Assembly (NCBI RefSeq): GCF_009857535.1
Contig: NZ_WWCS01000006.1
Span: forward strand, 1 to 64,000
Direction: 5' to 3'
Length of the DNA stretch: 64,000 nt
Origin: Duganella margarita
Lineage (GTDB): Bacteria; Pseudomonadota; Gammaproteobacteria; Burkholderiales; Burkholderiaceae_D
Shown: piece by piece, positions 45,701-54,160 of the stretch
Position numbering within the stretch: the first letter of the stretch is position 1
How the letters are laid out: each line of letters begins with the position of its first letter
Program-made: the position numbers and the translations under genes
The notes under the pieces: generated by a model
The model's input: the letters and a program-made list of their open reading frames with translations, nothing else
Database searches by the model: none
Told to the model about the DNA's origin: nothing

Positions 45701-46402
45701 CCGACGTGGTCCGGACTGGAGTCGGAGGAAGTCAGCTACAACGCCTGCTATACCAACGTGCATGAGCTGATCCCATGGCGCACGCTGACGGGCCGCCAGC
45801 AGTTCTACCAGGATCACCGCTGGATGCGCGATTTCGGCGAGGGCTTCTGCGTCTACAAGCCGGCCATCAATACCAAGACCACCACCGCGATGCTGGGGGC
45901 CAAGCCGAACGGCAACAAGGAAATCGCACTCAACTTCATCACGCCGCACCAGAAGTGGGGTATCCACTCCACCTACTCGGACAACCTGCGCATGTTGACG
46001 CTGTCGCGCGGCGGTCCTCATGTGTGGCTGTCGGAGGTGGATGCGCAGGCGGCCGGCATTGTGGACAACGACTGGATCGAGGTCTTCAACGTCAACGGCA
46101 CGCTGACCGCCCGCGCCATCGTCAGCCAGCGCGTGCCGGAGGGGATGACGCTGATGTACCACGCGCAGGAGAAGATCATCAACGTGCCCGGCTCCGAGCA
46201 GTCGGGCAAGCGCGGCGGCATCCACAATTCGGTGACGCGCGCCGTCACCAAGCCGACCCACATGATCGGTGGCTATGCGCAGCTGTCGTGGGGCTTCAAC
46301 TACTACGGCACGGTGGGCTCCAACCGCGACGAATTCGTCCTGGTGCGCAAGATGAACAAGGTGGATTGGCTGGAAGGCCCTTTGAAAGAAGAACGGGAGT
46401 AA
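42704..46402 (+). CDS. narG: NarG, nitrate reductase catalytic subunit
   Basis: A 1232-residue molybdenum enzyme. The N-terminal iron-sulfur motif is His50-x3-Cys54-x3-Cys58-x34-Cys93, as in membrane-bound NarG. The ADWYNSTYLMVWGSN region matches the molybdenum-ligand Asp area. It binds Mo-bisMGD and reduces nitrate to nitrite on the cytoplasmic face. It starts with a GAGGAGG ribosome site. First of narGHJI-PPIase-moaA, driven by NarL-like sites. Confidence 0.97.
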   Translation: MSHFLDRLKFFNKTTSTFSDGHGAVVNEDRTWENAYRQRWQHDKIVRSTHGVNCTGSCSWKVYVKNGLITWETQQTDYPRTRPDLPNHEPRGCPRGASYSWYVYSAQRVKYPMVRGRLMEMWRDARKTMDPVTAWEYISQDPERAARYKSIRGLGGFVRASWDESNEMIAAANALTIKKYGPDRIVGFSPIPAMSMVSYAAGTRYLSLIGGVALSFYDWYCDLPPASPQVWGEQTDVPESADWYNSTYLMVWGSNVPMTRTPDAHFYTEVRYKGTKTVAVSSDFGEMAKFGDIWLAPKQGTDAALAMAMGHVILTEYHSAQQSQYFKEYAKQYTDFPMLVLLKEQNGVLAPEYFLRASHLANNLDETNNPDWKTLVIDGATGRIVAPAGSIGFRWGESGKWNLEMKEGGNNAPVDPQLSLLGSSDDVLAVGFPYFGGKDASDMLLRNVPVKRLTLADGSSALVATVFDLTMANYGVDRGLGGGNVAASYGDDVPYTPAWQEKHTGVKAADVITVARQFAENADKTRGKSMVIVGAALNHWYHMDMTYRGIINMLMMCGCIGQSGGGWAHYVGQEKLRPQTGWTPLAFAQDWNRPMRQMNGTSFFYNHTSQWRHEKLHTEEIASPLAGADVAPMTLLDYNAKAERLGWLPSAPQLQTNPLEVTRAAAAAGVKPVDYAVDQIRQGKLEFSCDDPDHPANFPRNMFVWRSNILGSSGKGHEYFLKYLLGTQNALMSDEDNCIKPAHVKVRPAVEGKLDLLVVLDFRMSTTCLYGDIVLPTATWYEKDDLNTSDMHPFIHPLSEAVQPLWQSRSDWEIYKGIAKKFEEIGGAYLGTQQDIVLTPLMHDTPGELGQPFDPKDWRAGECEPVPGKTMPNFTVVERDYTQIYQKFTSIGPLLESIGNGGKGISWKTGHEVDVLRGINRTVLDEGVAKGQPRLDTAIDAAEMILSLAPETNGHVAVKAWDALSKITGRDHTHLALPREHDTIRFRDVQAQPRKIISSPTWSGLESEEVSYNACYTNVHELIPWRTLTGRQQFYQDHRWMRDFGEGFCVYKPAINTKTTTAMLGAKPNGNKEIALNFITPHQKWGIHSTYSDNLRMLTLSRGGPHVWLSEVDAQAAGIVDNDWIEVFNVNGTLTARAIVSQRVPEGMTLMYHAQEKIINVPGSEQSGKRGGIHNSVTRAVTKPTHMIGGYAQLSWGFNYYGTVGSNRDEFVLVRKMNKVDWLEGPLKEERE

Positions 46403-46406
46403 GACA

Positions 46407-47975
46407 ATGAAAATCAGAGCGCAAATCGGCATGGTGCTGAACCTGGACAAGTGTATCGGTTGCCACACCTGTTCGGTCACCTGCAAGAACGTCTGGACCA
46501 GCCGCGACGGCGTTGAATACGCATGGTTCAATAACGTGGAAACCAAACCCGGTATCGGCTATCCGAAGCACTGGGAAGACCAGAACAAGTGGAACGGCGG
46601 CTGGCGCCGCACCGGCAGCGGCAAGATCGAGCCGCGCCAGGGCAGCCGCCTGAAGATCCTGGCCCAGATCTTCGCCAATCCCAACCTGCCGAACATCGAC
46701 GAGTACTACGAGCCGTTCACCTACGACTACGAGCGCTTGCAGAACGCGCCGCTGGTGGAGACGCCGCCCACCGCGCGTCCGGTTTCGGTCATCACCGGCA
46801 AGAAGATGGACAAGATCGAGTGGGGGCCGAATTGGGAAGATGACCTGGGCGGCGAGTTCGCCCAGCGCAGCAAGGACACGCTGTTTGAGAACGTGCAGAA
46901 GGAGATATACGGCACCTTCGAAAACACCTTCATGATGTATCTGCCGCGTCTTTGCGAGCATTGTCTCAATCCGACCTGCGTAGCGTCGTGCCCATCGGGC
47001 TCGGTGTACAAGCGCGAAGACGACGGCATTGTGCTGATCGACCAGGACAAGTGCCGCGGCTGGCGCATGTGCATCTCCGGCTGCCCGTACAAGAAGATCT
47101 ACTACAACTGGTCTTCCGGCAAGGCGGAGAAGTGCACCTTCTGCTATCCGCGCATCGAAGCCGGCCAGCCTACCGTGTGCTCGGAGACGTGCGTGGGGCG
47201 CATTCGCTACCTCGGCGTGTTGCTGTATGACGCAGACAAGATCGAAGCCGCGGCGTCGGTGGCGGATCCGCGCGACCTGTATCCGTCGCAACTGGGCCTG
47301 TTCCTCGATCCGCACGACCCCGAGGTGATCGAGGAGGCGCGCCGCCAGGGCATTCCCGACTCGTGGCTGGAGTCGGCCAAGCGTTCGCCGGTGTACAAGA
47401 TGGCGGTGGAGTGGAAGGTGGCGTTCCCGCTGCATCCGGAATACCGCACGCTGCCGATGGTGTGGTACATCCCGCCGCTGTCGCCGATCCAGGCCGCCGC
47501 CGAATCGGGCCGCATGGGCAGGAACGGCATCCTGCCGGACACGCAAAGCCTGCGCATCCCGGTGCAGTACCTGGCCAACCTGCTCACGGCCGGCGACCAG
47601 CCGCCCATCATCAAGGCGCTGGACCGCATGCTGGCGATGCGCGCCTACATGCGCAGCAAGAGCGTGGAGGGCGTGCCGGACCTCGAAGTGCTCAAGCAGG
47701 TCGGGCTGGACGCCGCCACGGTCGAGGACATGTATCACATCATGGCCATCGCCAATTATGAAGACCGCTTCGTCATCCCGAGCAGCCATAAGGAGATGGC
47801 GGAGGACAGCTTCAACGACAAGGGCAGTTGCGGGTTCACCTTCGGTAACGGCTGTTCGGATGGCGTGAGCGACGCCAGCCTGTTCGGCAAACGCAAACAC
47901 GGTTCGGAGATCTTCATGATGATGCCGAAGTCGCGCAAGAAAAAATCCGGCAACGAGGAGAACACAGATGTCTGA
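46407..47975 (+). CDS. narH: NarH, nitrate reductase iron-sulfur subunit
   Basis: A 522-residue electron-transfer subunit with four cysteine clusters: Cys16-x2-Cys19-x2-Cys22-x3-Cys26, then CEHCLNPTCVASC, CRGWRMCISGC and CTFCYPRIEAGQPTVCSETC. The Trp in CRGWRMC in place of one cysteine marks the [3Fe-4S] cluster, as in other NarH. It passes electrons from NarI heme to NarG. It lies 4 bp after narG and overlaps narJ by 8 bp. Confidence 0.97.
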   Translation: MKIRAQIGMVLNLDKCIGCHTCSVTCKNVWTSRDGVEYAWFNNVETKPGIGYPKHWEDQNKWNGGWRRTGSGKIEPRQGSRLKILAQIFANPNLPNIDEYYEPFTYDYERLQNAPLVETPPTARPVSVITGKKMDKIEWGPNWEDDLGGEFAQRSKDTLFENVQKEIYGTFENTFMMYLPRLCEHCLNPTCVASCPSGSVYKREDDGIVLIDQDKCRGWRMCISGCPYKKIYYNWSSGKAEKCTFCYPRIEAGQPTVCSETCVGRIRYLGVLLYDADKIEAAASVADPRDLYPSQLGLFLDPHDPEVIEEARRQGIPDSWLESAKRSPVYKMAVEWKVAFPLHPEYRTLPMVWYIPPLSPIQAAAESGRMGRNGILPDTQSLRIPVQYLANLLTAGDQPPIIKALDRMLAMRAYMRSKSVEGVPDLEVLKQVGLDAATVEDMYHIMAIANYEDRFVIPSSHKEMAEDSFNDKGSCGFTFGNGCSDGVSDASLFGKRKHGSEIFMMMPKSRKKKSGNEENTDV

Positions 47976-48636
47976 CCAAGGCTACCTGGTGCTGTCGGCA
48001 CTGCTGCAGTATCCCGAGGCTGAGCTGGTGGCGGAGCAGGCGGCGCTGAACCAGCTGCTGCTGGAGAAGCTGCCGGCATGGCACGCGCCGCTGCAAGGCC
48101 TGTTCGCCCACCTCGGCGGCACGCCGCTGATCGATCTGCAGCAGCAGTACGTGATGACCTTCGACCGCAATCCGGCGCACTCGCTGCACCTGTTCGAGCA
48201 TATCCACGGCGAGTCGCGCGACCGCGGGCAGGCGATGGTGGACCTGCTGGCGGAATATCGCCGCCATGGCCTGCAAATGGTCGGCAATGACCTGCCGGAC
48301 TACGTGCCGCTGTTCCTGGAATTCCTGTCGCAGCAGGACAGCGAAAACGCCGCGCGCCTGCTGGGCGACGCCATTCACGTGCTGGCCCACATCGGCCGCA
48401 AGCTGCGCGCCAACGGCAGTCCGTACGCCTGCGTGTTCGACGTGCTGCAGGCGCAGACGCCGGTGCAGGCGGAGGAACTGAGCGGCCCGCCGGTGCGCGA
48501 CATGGACGAAGCGCTGGAAACCTTCGGCCCCGGCGCCGATGGCATCGAGCCGCTGCTCAAGCCGATGCCGCTGGCCGCCGGCGGCACCCATCCGATCAAT
48601 TTCTACCCCAAGGCGGCAGCGCCGCAGCATCAATGA
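47968..48636 (+). CDS. narJ: NarJ, nitrate reductase assembly chaperone
   Basis: A 222-residue TorD/NarJ-family protein (LLQYPEAELVAEQAALNQLL, YVMTFDRNPAHSLHLFEH, YVPLFLEFLSQQ). It binds the NarG N-terminus so that cofactor loading and membrane attachment occur correctly. It overlaps narH and ends 10 bp before narI. Confidence 0.95.
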   Translation: MSDQGYLVLSALLQYPEAELVAEQAALNQLLLEKLPAWHAPLQGLFAHLGGTPLIDLQQQYVMTFDRNPAHSLHLFEHIHGESRDRGQAMVDLLAEYRRHGLQMVGNDLPDYVPLFLEFLSQQDSENAARLLGDAIHVLAHIGRKLRANGSPYACVFDVLQAQTPVQAEELSGPPVRDMDEALETFGPGADGIEPLLKPMPLAAGGTHPINFYPKAAAPQHQ

Positions 48637-48646
48637 AGGAGTGGCC

Positions 48647-49330
48647 ATGAACTACCTGAATCAATTTTTGTTCGGGATTTATCCCTACCTCGCGCTCGCG
48701 GTCTTCTTCCTCGGCAGCCTGATACGCTTCGACCGCGAGCAGTACACCTGGAAGTCGGAATCGAGCCAGACCCTCAACACCGGCATGCTGCGCCTGGGCA
48801 GCCCGCTGTTCCACGTTGGCGTGCTTGGCCTGTTCTTCGGCCATGCCGCCGGCCTGCTGACGCCCGTGTGGGTGTGGGATGCGCTGGGCGTGAGCCACAG
48901 CGTCAAGCAACTGGTGGCGATGACCGCCGGCGGCATCATGGGTTCCATGTGCCTGCTGGGTCTCCTGATGCTGCTGGCACGCCGCTTCGGTAATGAGCGC
49001 GTGCGCGTCCGCAGCACCTTCAAGGACAAGCTGGTGCTGCTTTGGCTGCTGGCGACGCTGCTGCTTGGCCTATCGTCGATCGTCGTGTCGGCCGGCCACC
49101 TGGACGGCCACATGATGGTGCTGCTGATGACGTGGGCCCAGCATATCGTCACCTTCCGCGGCGACGCCGCCGGCTTCATTGAAACGGCGCCGCTGATCTT
49201 CAAGCTGCACCTGTTCATGGGCATATCGCTGTTTGTGATCTTCCCGTTCACCCGCCTGGTGCATGTGTGGAGCGGCTTCGGCGCGGTGACCTACCTGGCC
49301 CGCGCTTATCAACTGGTGCGTTCGCGCTAA
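48647..49330 (+). CDS. narI: NarI, nitrate reductase cytochrome b subunit
   Basis: A 227-residue membrane protein with five hydrophobic segments. The heme b ligands are seen at His56 and His66 (LFHVGVLGLFFGHAAG) and His188 and His206 (KLHLFMGISL; RLVHVW). It oxidises quinol at the periplasmic side. I chose ATG 48647, since the longer frame begins with a non-membrane Arg/Pro stretch inside narJ. Confidence 0.96.
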   Translation: MNYLNQFLFGIYPYLALAVFFLGSLIRFDREQYTWKSESSQTLNTGMLRLGSPLFHVGVLGLFFGHAAGLLTPVWVWDALGVSHSVKQLVAMTAGGIMGSMCLLGLLMLLARRFGNERVRVRSTFKDKLVLLWLLATLLLGLSSIVVSAGHLDGHMMVLLMTWAQHIVTFRGDAAGFIETAPLIFKLHLFMGISLFVIFPFTRLVHVWSGFGAVTYLARAYQLVRSR

Positions 49331-49340
49331 GGAGTACGAC

Positions 49341-50087
49341 ATGGGTATCGCAGTCAACGGCGTGGACATCAACGACAGCGCCGTCGAAGCGGAAATCGCA
49401 CATCATCAGCAGGCCGGCAATCCGCTGCGCGATGCGGTGCACGAGGTGGTGCTGCGGCGCGTGCTGTTGGACGAGGCGGCGCGGCTGGGCATCGCGGCAG
49501 GCACCGACGACGACCGCATCGAGGCGTTGTTCGCGCGCGAGGTGGTGGTGCCGCAGGCCGACGACGACGCCTGCCTGCGCTATTACCTGGGCCAGGCCGC
49601 GCGGTTCCGCAGCGGCGACCTGATGGAGGCGCGCCATATCCTGTTCCAGGTGACGCCGTCGGCGCCGCTGGAACTGCTGCGGCAGACGGCCGAGTCGATC
49701 CTGGCCGCATTGCAGGCGCAGCCCGAGCGCTTCGCCGAACTGGCGGCGCAGTATTCCAACTGCCTGTCCGGCGCCATCGGCGGCAGCCTGGGTCAGCTGG
49801 CGCGCGGCCAGTGCGTGCCGGAGTTCGACGAGCTGCTGTTCCGGTTGCAGCCGGGCGAGCTGTCCGGCCGCCTGCTGGAAACCCGTTTCGGCCTGCACAT
49901 CGTACAGGCGCAGCGGCGGGTGGACGGGGACGTGATTCCGTTCGCCACCGTCAAGCCGCAAATCGCCGATGCCTTGCAGCGCCAGTCCTGGCAGCGCGCA
50001 CTGCACCAATACCTGCATATTCTGGTGGGCCGCGCCGAGATCGAGGGCGTGGAGCTGGAAGGCGCGCAATCGCCGCTGGTGCAATGA
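49341..50087 (+). CDS. Parvulin-type peptidylprolyl isomerase of the nar operon
   Basis: A 248-residue cytoplasmic protein with no signal peptide. The parvulin domain is about 95-195 (ARHILFQV; FAELAAQYSNCLSGAIGGSLGQLARGQCVPEFDELLF; TRFGLHIVQ). Such genes follow narI in other nar operons and are thought to help fold the nitrate reductase or its partners, like NifM for nitrogenase. It overlaps moaA by ATGA. Confidence 0.85.
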   Translation: MGIAVNGVDINDSAVEAEIAHHQQAGNPLRDAVHEVVLRRVLLDEAARLGIAAGTDDDRIEALFAREVVVPQADDDACLRYYLGQAARFRSGDLMEARHILFQVTPSAPLELLRQTAESILAALQAQPERFAELAAQYSNCLSGAIGGSLGQLARGQCVPEFDELLFRLQPGELSGRLLETRFGLHIVQAQRRVDGDVIPFATVKPQIADALQRQSWQRALHQYLHILVGRAEIEGVELEGAQSPLVQ

Positions 50088-51061
50088 TGTTAAGCGATCG
50101 CTTTGGGCGAAGCATCGACTATCTGCGGGTATCGGTGACGGATCGCTGCGATCTGCGCTGCACCTACTGCATGCCCAGGGACTTCAAGGGCTACGAGGAT
50201 CCGCCGGACTGGCTCAGTTTCGCCGAGATCGAGCGCGTGGTGGCGGCTTTCGCCCGCCTTGGCACCTCGCGCGTGCGGCTGACCGGTGGCGAACCGCTGA
50301 CCCGCCGCAATCTGCCGCAGCTGGCGACGCGGCTGTCGTCCCTGCCGGGTGTGCGCGACCTGTCGCTGTCGACCAATGGCACGCGGCTGGCGCGCCACGC
50401 CGAAGCCTTGCGGGCGGCCGGCATCAGCCGCGTCAACGTCAGCCTCGATACGCTGGACCGCAACTGCATGGCCAGCATCACGGGGCGCGACTGCCTGCCG
50501 CTGGTGCTGCAGGGTTTGCAGGCTGCGAAGGCGGCCGGGCTGGCGCCGATCAAGATCAATATGGTGGCCATGCGCGGCGTGAACGACGCGGAGATCGACG
50601 CCATGGCGGAATTTTGCATCGCGCAGCAGTTCATGCTGCGGCTGATCGAAGTCATGCCGATGGGGGAGACCGGCCAGAATACGGCCTATCTCAACCTTGG
50701 CCCGGTCCAGCGCCGGCTGGCGGACAAGTTCAACCTCCAGCCCCAGGCGCTGGAACTGGGCGGCGGTCCGGCGCGCTACTGGGCGACGGCGGACGGGCAC
50801 GCCAGCATCGGCTACATCACGCCGCTGTCGCAGCACTTCTGCGCCACCTGCAACCGCGTGCGCTTGTCGGTGGACGGCAGCTTGTACCTGTGCCTCGGGC
50901 AGGAGCGCCAATATCCGCTGCGCCCTCTGCTGCGCGCGGGCGCCAGCGATGCGCAGCTGGAGCAGGCCATCCGCGAGGCGATCGAACTGAAACCGCAGGA
51001 GCACGATTTTGGCCGCCAGCCGGAAAAGATCGTCCGCTTCATGTCGCAGACGGGTGGCTGA
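50084..51061 (+). CDS. moaA: MoaA, cyclic pyranopterin phosphate synthase (GTP 3',8-cyclase)
   Basis: A 325-residue radical SAM enzyme with Cys22-x3-Cys26-x2-Cys29 (CDLRCTYC) and a C-terminal second cluster motif (CATCNRVRLSVDGSLYLC). It makes the first molybdenum cofactor intermediate from GTP. The start ATG is within ATGATG and overlaps the PPIase stop. A dedicated copy at the end of a nar operon supplies cofactor for NarG. Confidence 0.95.
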   Translation: MMLSDRFGRSIDYLRVSVTDRCDLRCTYCMPRDFKGYEDPPDWLSFAEIERVVAAFARLGTSRVRLTGGEPLTRRNLPQLATRLSSLPGVRDLSLSTNGTRLARHAEALRAAGISRVNVSLDTLDRNCMASITGRDCLPLVLQGLQAAKAAGLAPIKINMVAMRGVNDAEIDAMAEFCIAQQFMLRLIEVMPMGETGQNTAYLNLGPVQRRLADKFNLQPQALELGGGPARYWATADGHASIGYITPLSQHFCATCNRVRLSVDGSLYLCLGQERQYPLRPLLRAGASDAQLEQAIREAIELKPQEHDFGRQPEKIVRFMSQTGG

Positions 51062-51103
51062 GCCGCGCGTGTATACTAGCGCCGTTGAGAACCGGAGAGA
51101 CCA

Positions 51104-53041
51104 TTGAAACCTGCATTGTTCGCAAGCTGGCAAAAGCTGTCGACCCGTATCGTCGGGCTGTTGCTGAGTTTTCTGGCGGTGGCGCTGCTGGTGATCGGCT
51201 CGACGCTGCTGCTGTCTTGGCAGCTCGAAGGCAGCGCGGCCGCCATCAACGTGGCCGGCAGCCTGCGCATGGAAAGCTACAAGCTGGCGATGCTGGCCGG
51301 ACGGGCGACCGACGGCGCCGATCATGCCAACGCCGTCGAACGCCTGCGCGCGCAGGTGCGGCGCATCGACGGCACGCTCGACCTGCTGGAAAAGGGCGAT
51401 CCGCAAAGGCCGCTGTTCCTGCCGCCCACCGCCGCCATTCGCGACGTCTACGCCGGGGTGCAGCAGGAATGGCGCACGGCGCTGGTGCCGCCGGTGCGCG
51501 CCTTGATGACACCCGAACCGTCGCCTGCCGGCGCCTCATACGCGGTGCAACAGCTCACCGAGCGCTTCGTGCTGCGGGTGGACCATCTGGTGCAGCGCAT
51601 TGAGCGCGACAGCGAACGGCGCACTTTCTGGTTGCGCGCTTCGCAACTGACGCTGCTGGCCCTGGCGCTGATCGGCACCATCAGCATCATCTACCTGTTG
51701 TTCGACATGATCGTGGCGCCCGTTACGCGGCTGCAGGGCGGCCTGGAACGCATGCGTGAAAAGGACTTCGGCGTGCGCCTGCCGGTCGAGAGCAACGACG
51801 AATTCGGCATGCTGGCGCACGGCTTCAACCAGATGGCGGACAAGCTGCAAGACTCCTACGCCAACCTGGAACAGCGGGTTTATCTCAAAACCTCGGAGCT
51901 GGAGCAGCAGAACCGTGAGCTGGCGCTGTTGTACGATAGCGCCTCCTTCTTGCAGCAGCCGCAGTCGGCGGAGGCGATGTGCGAGGGCTTCCTGCAGCGC
52001 ATCAGCGAATATTTCGGCGCCGACGGCGGTTCGGTGCGGGTGCTGGATCCGAACCGCAACAACGTCCATATGCTGGTCCACCAGGGCATGTCCGAAAAGC
52101 TGGTCGAGTCGGAGCGCTGCCTGAAGGTGGGGGATTGCCTGTGCGGCGAGGCGGTGGTCAGTAAGCTGGCCGTGATTCACGACTTGCGGCGGCACCAGGA
52201 TAGCCACAACCTGCAATGCCACCGCGAAGGTTTTTCCACGATTTCGATCTTCCATATTTTCGCGCAGCGCCAGTACCTCGGCTTCTTCAATCTGCACTTC
52301 CGCAAGACCGTCGGGTTTACCGCCGCGCAAACGGCGCTGCTGGAGACGCTGGGCCAACTGCTCGGCACCGCGATCGAGAACCAGCGCCTGCAGGTGCGCG
52401 AGCGCGAGCTGGCCATCTCCGAGGAACGCAACCTGGTGGCGCAAGGACTGCACGACAGCATTGCCCAGGGCCTTAACTTCCTCAACCTGCAAGTGCAGAT
52501 GCTGGAGCAGTCGCTCAAACAGCAGCGTTTCGATGAAGTGGAGAGCATCGTGCCGATGCTGCGCGCGGGCGTCGACGAGAGCTACCAGGATGTGCGCGAA
52601 CTGCTGCACAACTTCCGTACCCGCCTGCAGGAAGGCACGCTGGTGTCGTCCCTGGAAACCGTGGTCGACAAGTTCCGCCGCCAGAGCGGCATCGCGGTGG
52701 ATTTCGAGGCCGACGGCGATGGCGCACCGTTCCCGCGCGAGCATCAGCTGCAATTGCTGTTCATCGTGCAGGAGGCGCTGTCCAATGTGCGCAAACACGC
52801 TGCGGCCGGCCGGGTGACGATACACCTGGCGGACCGGCAGGACTTCACGCTCAGCATCAGGGACAACGGCCAGGGCTTCGACATGGGCAGGCTGGAAACG
52901 CTGGGCGAATCCCACGTGGGCATCAACATCATGCGCGAACGCGCGCAGCGTATCGAGGCGCAGTTGCACCTCAAATCGGCGGCGGGCGAGGGCACGGAAG
53001 TGGTGCTGCACCTGCCGCGCGCGCAGCGCCGCGCCGCATAA
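51104..53041 (+). CDS. narX: NarX, nitrate/nitrite sensor histidine kinase
   Basis: A 645-residue protein. It has an N-terminal membrane segment, a periplasmic domain with the P-box NVAGSLRMESYKLAM that binds nitrate, a second membrane segment (about 182-205), HAMP, a cysteine-containing central region (CLKVGDCLCGEAV), HisKA_3 with His450 (QGLHDSIAQGLNFL) and HATPase_c. It phosphorylates NarL in response to nitrate. The start codon is TTG, with GGAGAG before it. A -10-like TATACT lies at about 51072-51077, so narXL may also have its own promoter. Confidence 0.95.
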   Translation: MKPALFASWQKLSTRIVGLLLSFLAVALLVIGSTLLLSWQLEGSAAAINVAGSLRMESYKLAMLAGRATDGADHANAVERLRAQVRRIDGTLDLLEKGDPQRPLFLPPTAAIRDVYAGVQQEWRTALVPPVRALMTPEPSPAGASYAVQQLTERFVLRVDHLVQRIERDSERRTFWLRASQLTLLALALIGTISIIYLLFDMIVAPVTRLQGGLERMREKDFGVRLPVESNDEFGMLAHGFNQMADKLQDSYANLEQRVYLKTSELEQQNRELALLYDSASFLQQPQSAEAMCEGFLQRISEYFGADGGSVRVLDPNRNNVHMLVHQGMSEKLVESERCLKVGDCLCGEAVVSKLAVIHDLRRHQDSHNLQCHREGFSTISIFHIFAQRQYLGFFNLHFRKTVGFTAAQTALLETLGQLLGTAIENQRLQVRERELAISEERNLVAQGLHDSIAQGLNFLNLQVQMLEQSLKQQRFDEVESIVPMLRAGVDESYQDVRELLHNFRTRLQEGTLVSSLETVVDKFRRQSGIAVDFEADGDGAPFPREHQLQLLFIVQEALSNVRKHAAAGRVTIHLADRQDFTLSIRDNGQGFDMGRLETLGESHVGINIMRERAQRIEAQLHLKSAAGEGTEVVLHLPRAQRRAA

Positions 53042-53053
53042 CAAAGGAAAAAT

Positions 53054-53710
53054 ATGGAAGACACTATCACCGTGCTGCTGGTGGACGATCACACCCTGTT
53101 CCGCAGCGGCATACGCTCGCTATTGCAGCGCAGTCCCGAGTTTTCCGTGGTGGGCGAGGCGGCCGACGGCTTCGAGGGCGTGAAACGCGCGCAGCAGCTC
53201 AAGCCGCAGGTGATCCTGCTGGACCTGAACATGCCCGGCATGTCCGGCGTCGAGACGCTGCAGATGATGCGCCAGGACAGCCCGGATAGCGCGATCGTGA
53301 TGCTCACCGTGTCGGAAGATGCGGAAGACCTGAGCACTGCGCTCAAGGCCGGCGCCAGCGGCTACCTGCTGAAGAATATCGACACCGACTACCTGACGCG
53401 CGCTATCCGACGTGCGGCGGCCGGCGAAACCGTGGTGGCGGAGGCGATGACGGCCAAGCTGGTGGCGCAGCTGCAAAGCGGTACGGCGGCGCCGGTGGCG
53501 TCCGAGCTGGATAAGCTGACGCCGCGCGAACGCGAAATCCTCGACTGCCTGGCGCGCGGCGAAAGCAACAAGGGGATCGCCCGCATCCTCGATCTGGCCG
53601 AAAGCACGGTCAAGATTCACGTGCAGAGCGTGCTGAAAAAACTGAAGCTGAGCAGCCGCGTGCAGGCGGCCGTGTTCGCGGTTGAACACCGCAGGCAAAA
53701 CGGCGCCTGA
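53054..53710 (+). CDS. narL: NarL, nitrate response regulator
   Basis: A 218-residue response regulator with Asp11-Asp12, phospho-acceptor Asp57 (VILLDLNMPG), LLKN and a C-terminal LuxR/NarL helix-turn-helix (STVKIHVQSVLKKLKL). Compared with E. coli NarL (STVKVHVK), the recognition helix has Ile for Val189 and Gln for Lys192, the two DNA-contacting positions, while Lys188 is kept. This may explain TAG-type heptamers upstream of narK1 and narG. It starts 12 bp after narX. Confidence 0.95.
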   Translation: MEDTITVLLVDDHTLFRSGIRSLLQRSPEFSVVGEAADGFEGVKRAQQLKPQVILLDLNMPGMSGVETLQMMRQDSPDSAIVMLTVSEDAEDLSTALKAGASGYLLKNIDTDYLTRAIRRAAAGETVVAEAMTAKLVAQLQSGTAAPVASELDKLTPREREILDCLARGESNKGIARILDLAESTVKIHVQSVLKKLKLSSRVQAAVFAVEHRRQNGA

Positions 53711-53717
53711 AGCGCCG
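53697..53717 (-). terminator. Terminator-like hairpin for the minus-strand HMA gene
   Basis: The stem CGGCGC/GCGCCG (53701-53706 with 53712-53717) has a 5-base loop. On the minus strand it is followed by TTTT. It lies 11 bases past the HMA gene stop and inside the end of narL. Confidence 0.5.
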
Positions 53718-53728
53718 CCGCTGAAAAA

Positions 53729-53992
53729 TCAACCGCCGCAGCAACCGCCACAGCAAGTGCCGGGTTTCCGGGCTGCTTCGCCGGCCGCCACGGCGGGATA
53801 GCCGGCTGCGGTCAGTCCGCGCATGAGCATGTGCGGCGAGACCAGCGACTCATCGAGCTGCACGCTGGCCAGACCGTCGCGCAACGATACGCGCACGTCG
53901 CTGACGCCGTCGATATTGGTTAACAACTGGGCGATACGGTCGGCGCAACCCTCGCCCTCCATGCCGTCGATAGTGAGTACAGCGGTTTGCAT
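53729..53992 (-). CDS. HMA-like protein with a degenerate metal site and Cys-rich tail
   Basis: An 87-residue protein with a heavy-metal-associated (HMA) fold (AVLTIDGMEGEGCADRIAQLLTNIDGV in two parts). The canonical CxxC is reduced: the first cysteine is Gly, the second is kept. The C-terminus ends CCGGCCGG and may bind metal instead. I chose ATG 53992, preceded by AAAGGA. It is divergent from nnrS and converges with narL. It may handle copper or zinc for denitrification enzymes. Confidence 0.75.
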   Translation of the reverse strand: MQTAVLTIDGMEGEGCADRIAQLLTNIDGVSDVRVSLRDGLASVQLDESLVSPHMLMRGLTAAGYPAVAAGEAARKPGTCCGGCCGG

Positions 53993-54073
53993 GGCAGTCC
54001 TTTCTAAATGATGAGACAACAGCGCTAGCCTAGCGCAGCCCGGGCGTGTCTGCGGCAGGTATTTCTGGATTTC

Positions 54074-54087
54074 TTGATCTAGGTTAT
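54074..54087. promoter_or_regulatory. TTGAT-N4-GTTAT candidate Dnr site upstream of nnrS
   Basis: TTGAT-CTAG-GTTAT (preceded by TTTC) lies 74 bases before nnrS. It has the same form as sites at 30806 and 35992. Confidence 0.45.
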
Positions 54088-54160
54088 GAATATCCGGCGA
54101 GCCGCTTCACTGGTAGCCCAACAGCGCGGAAAATGGCGGAACACACACAGGAAGACCATC

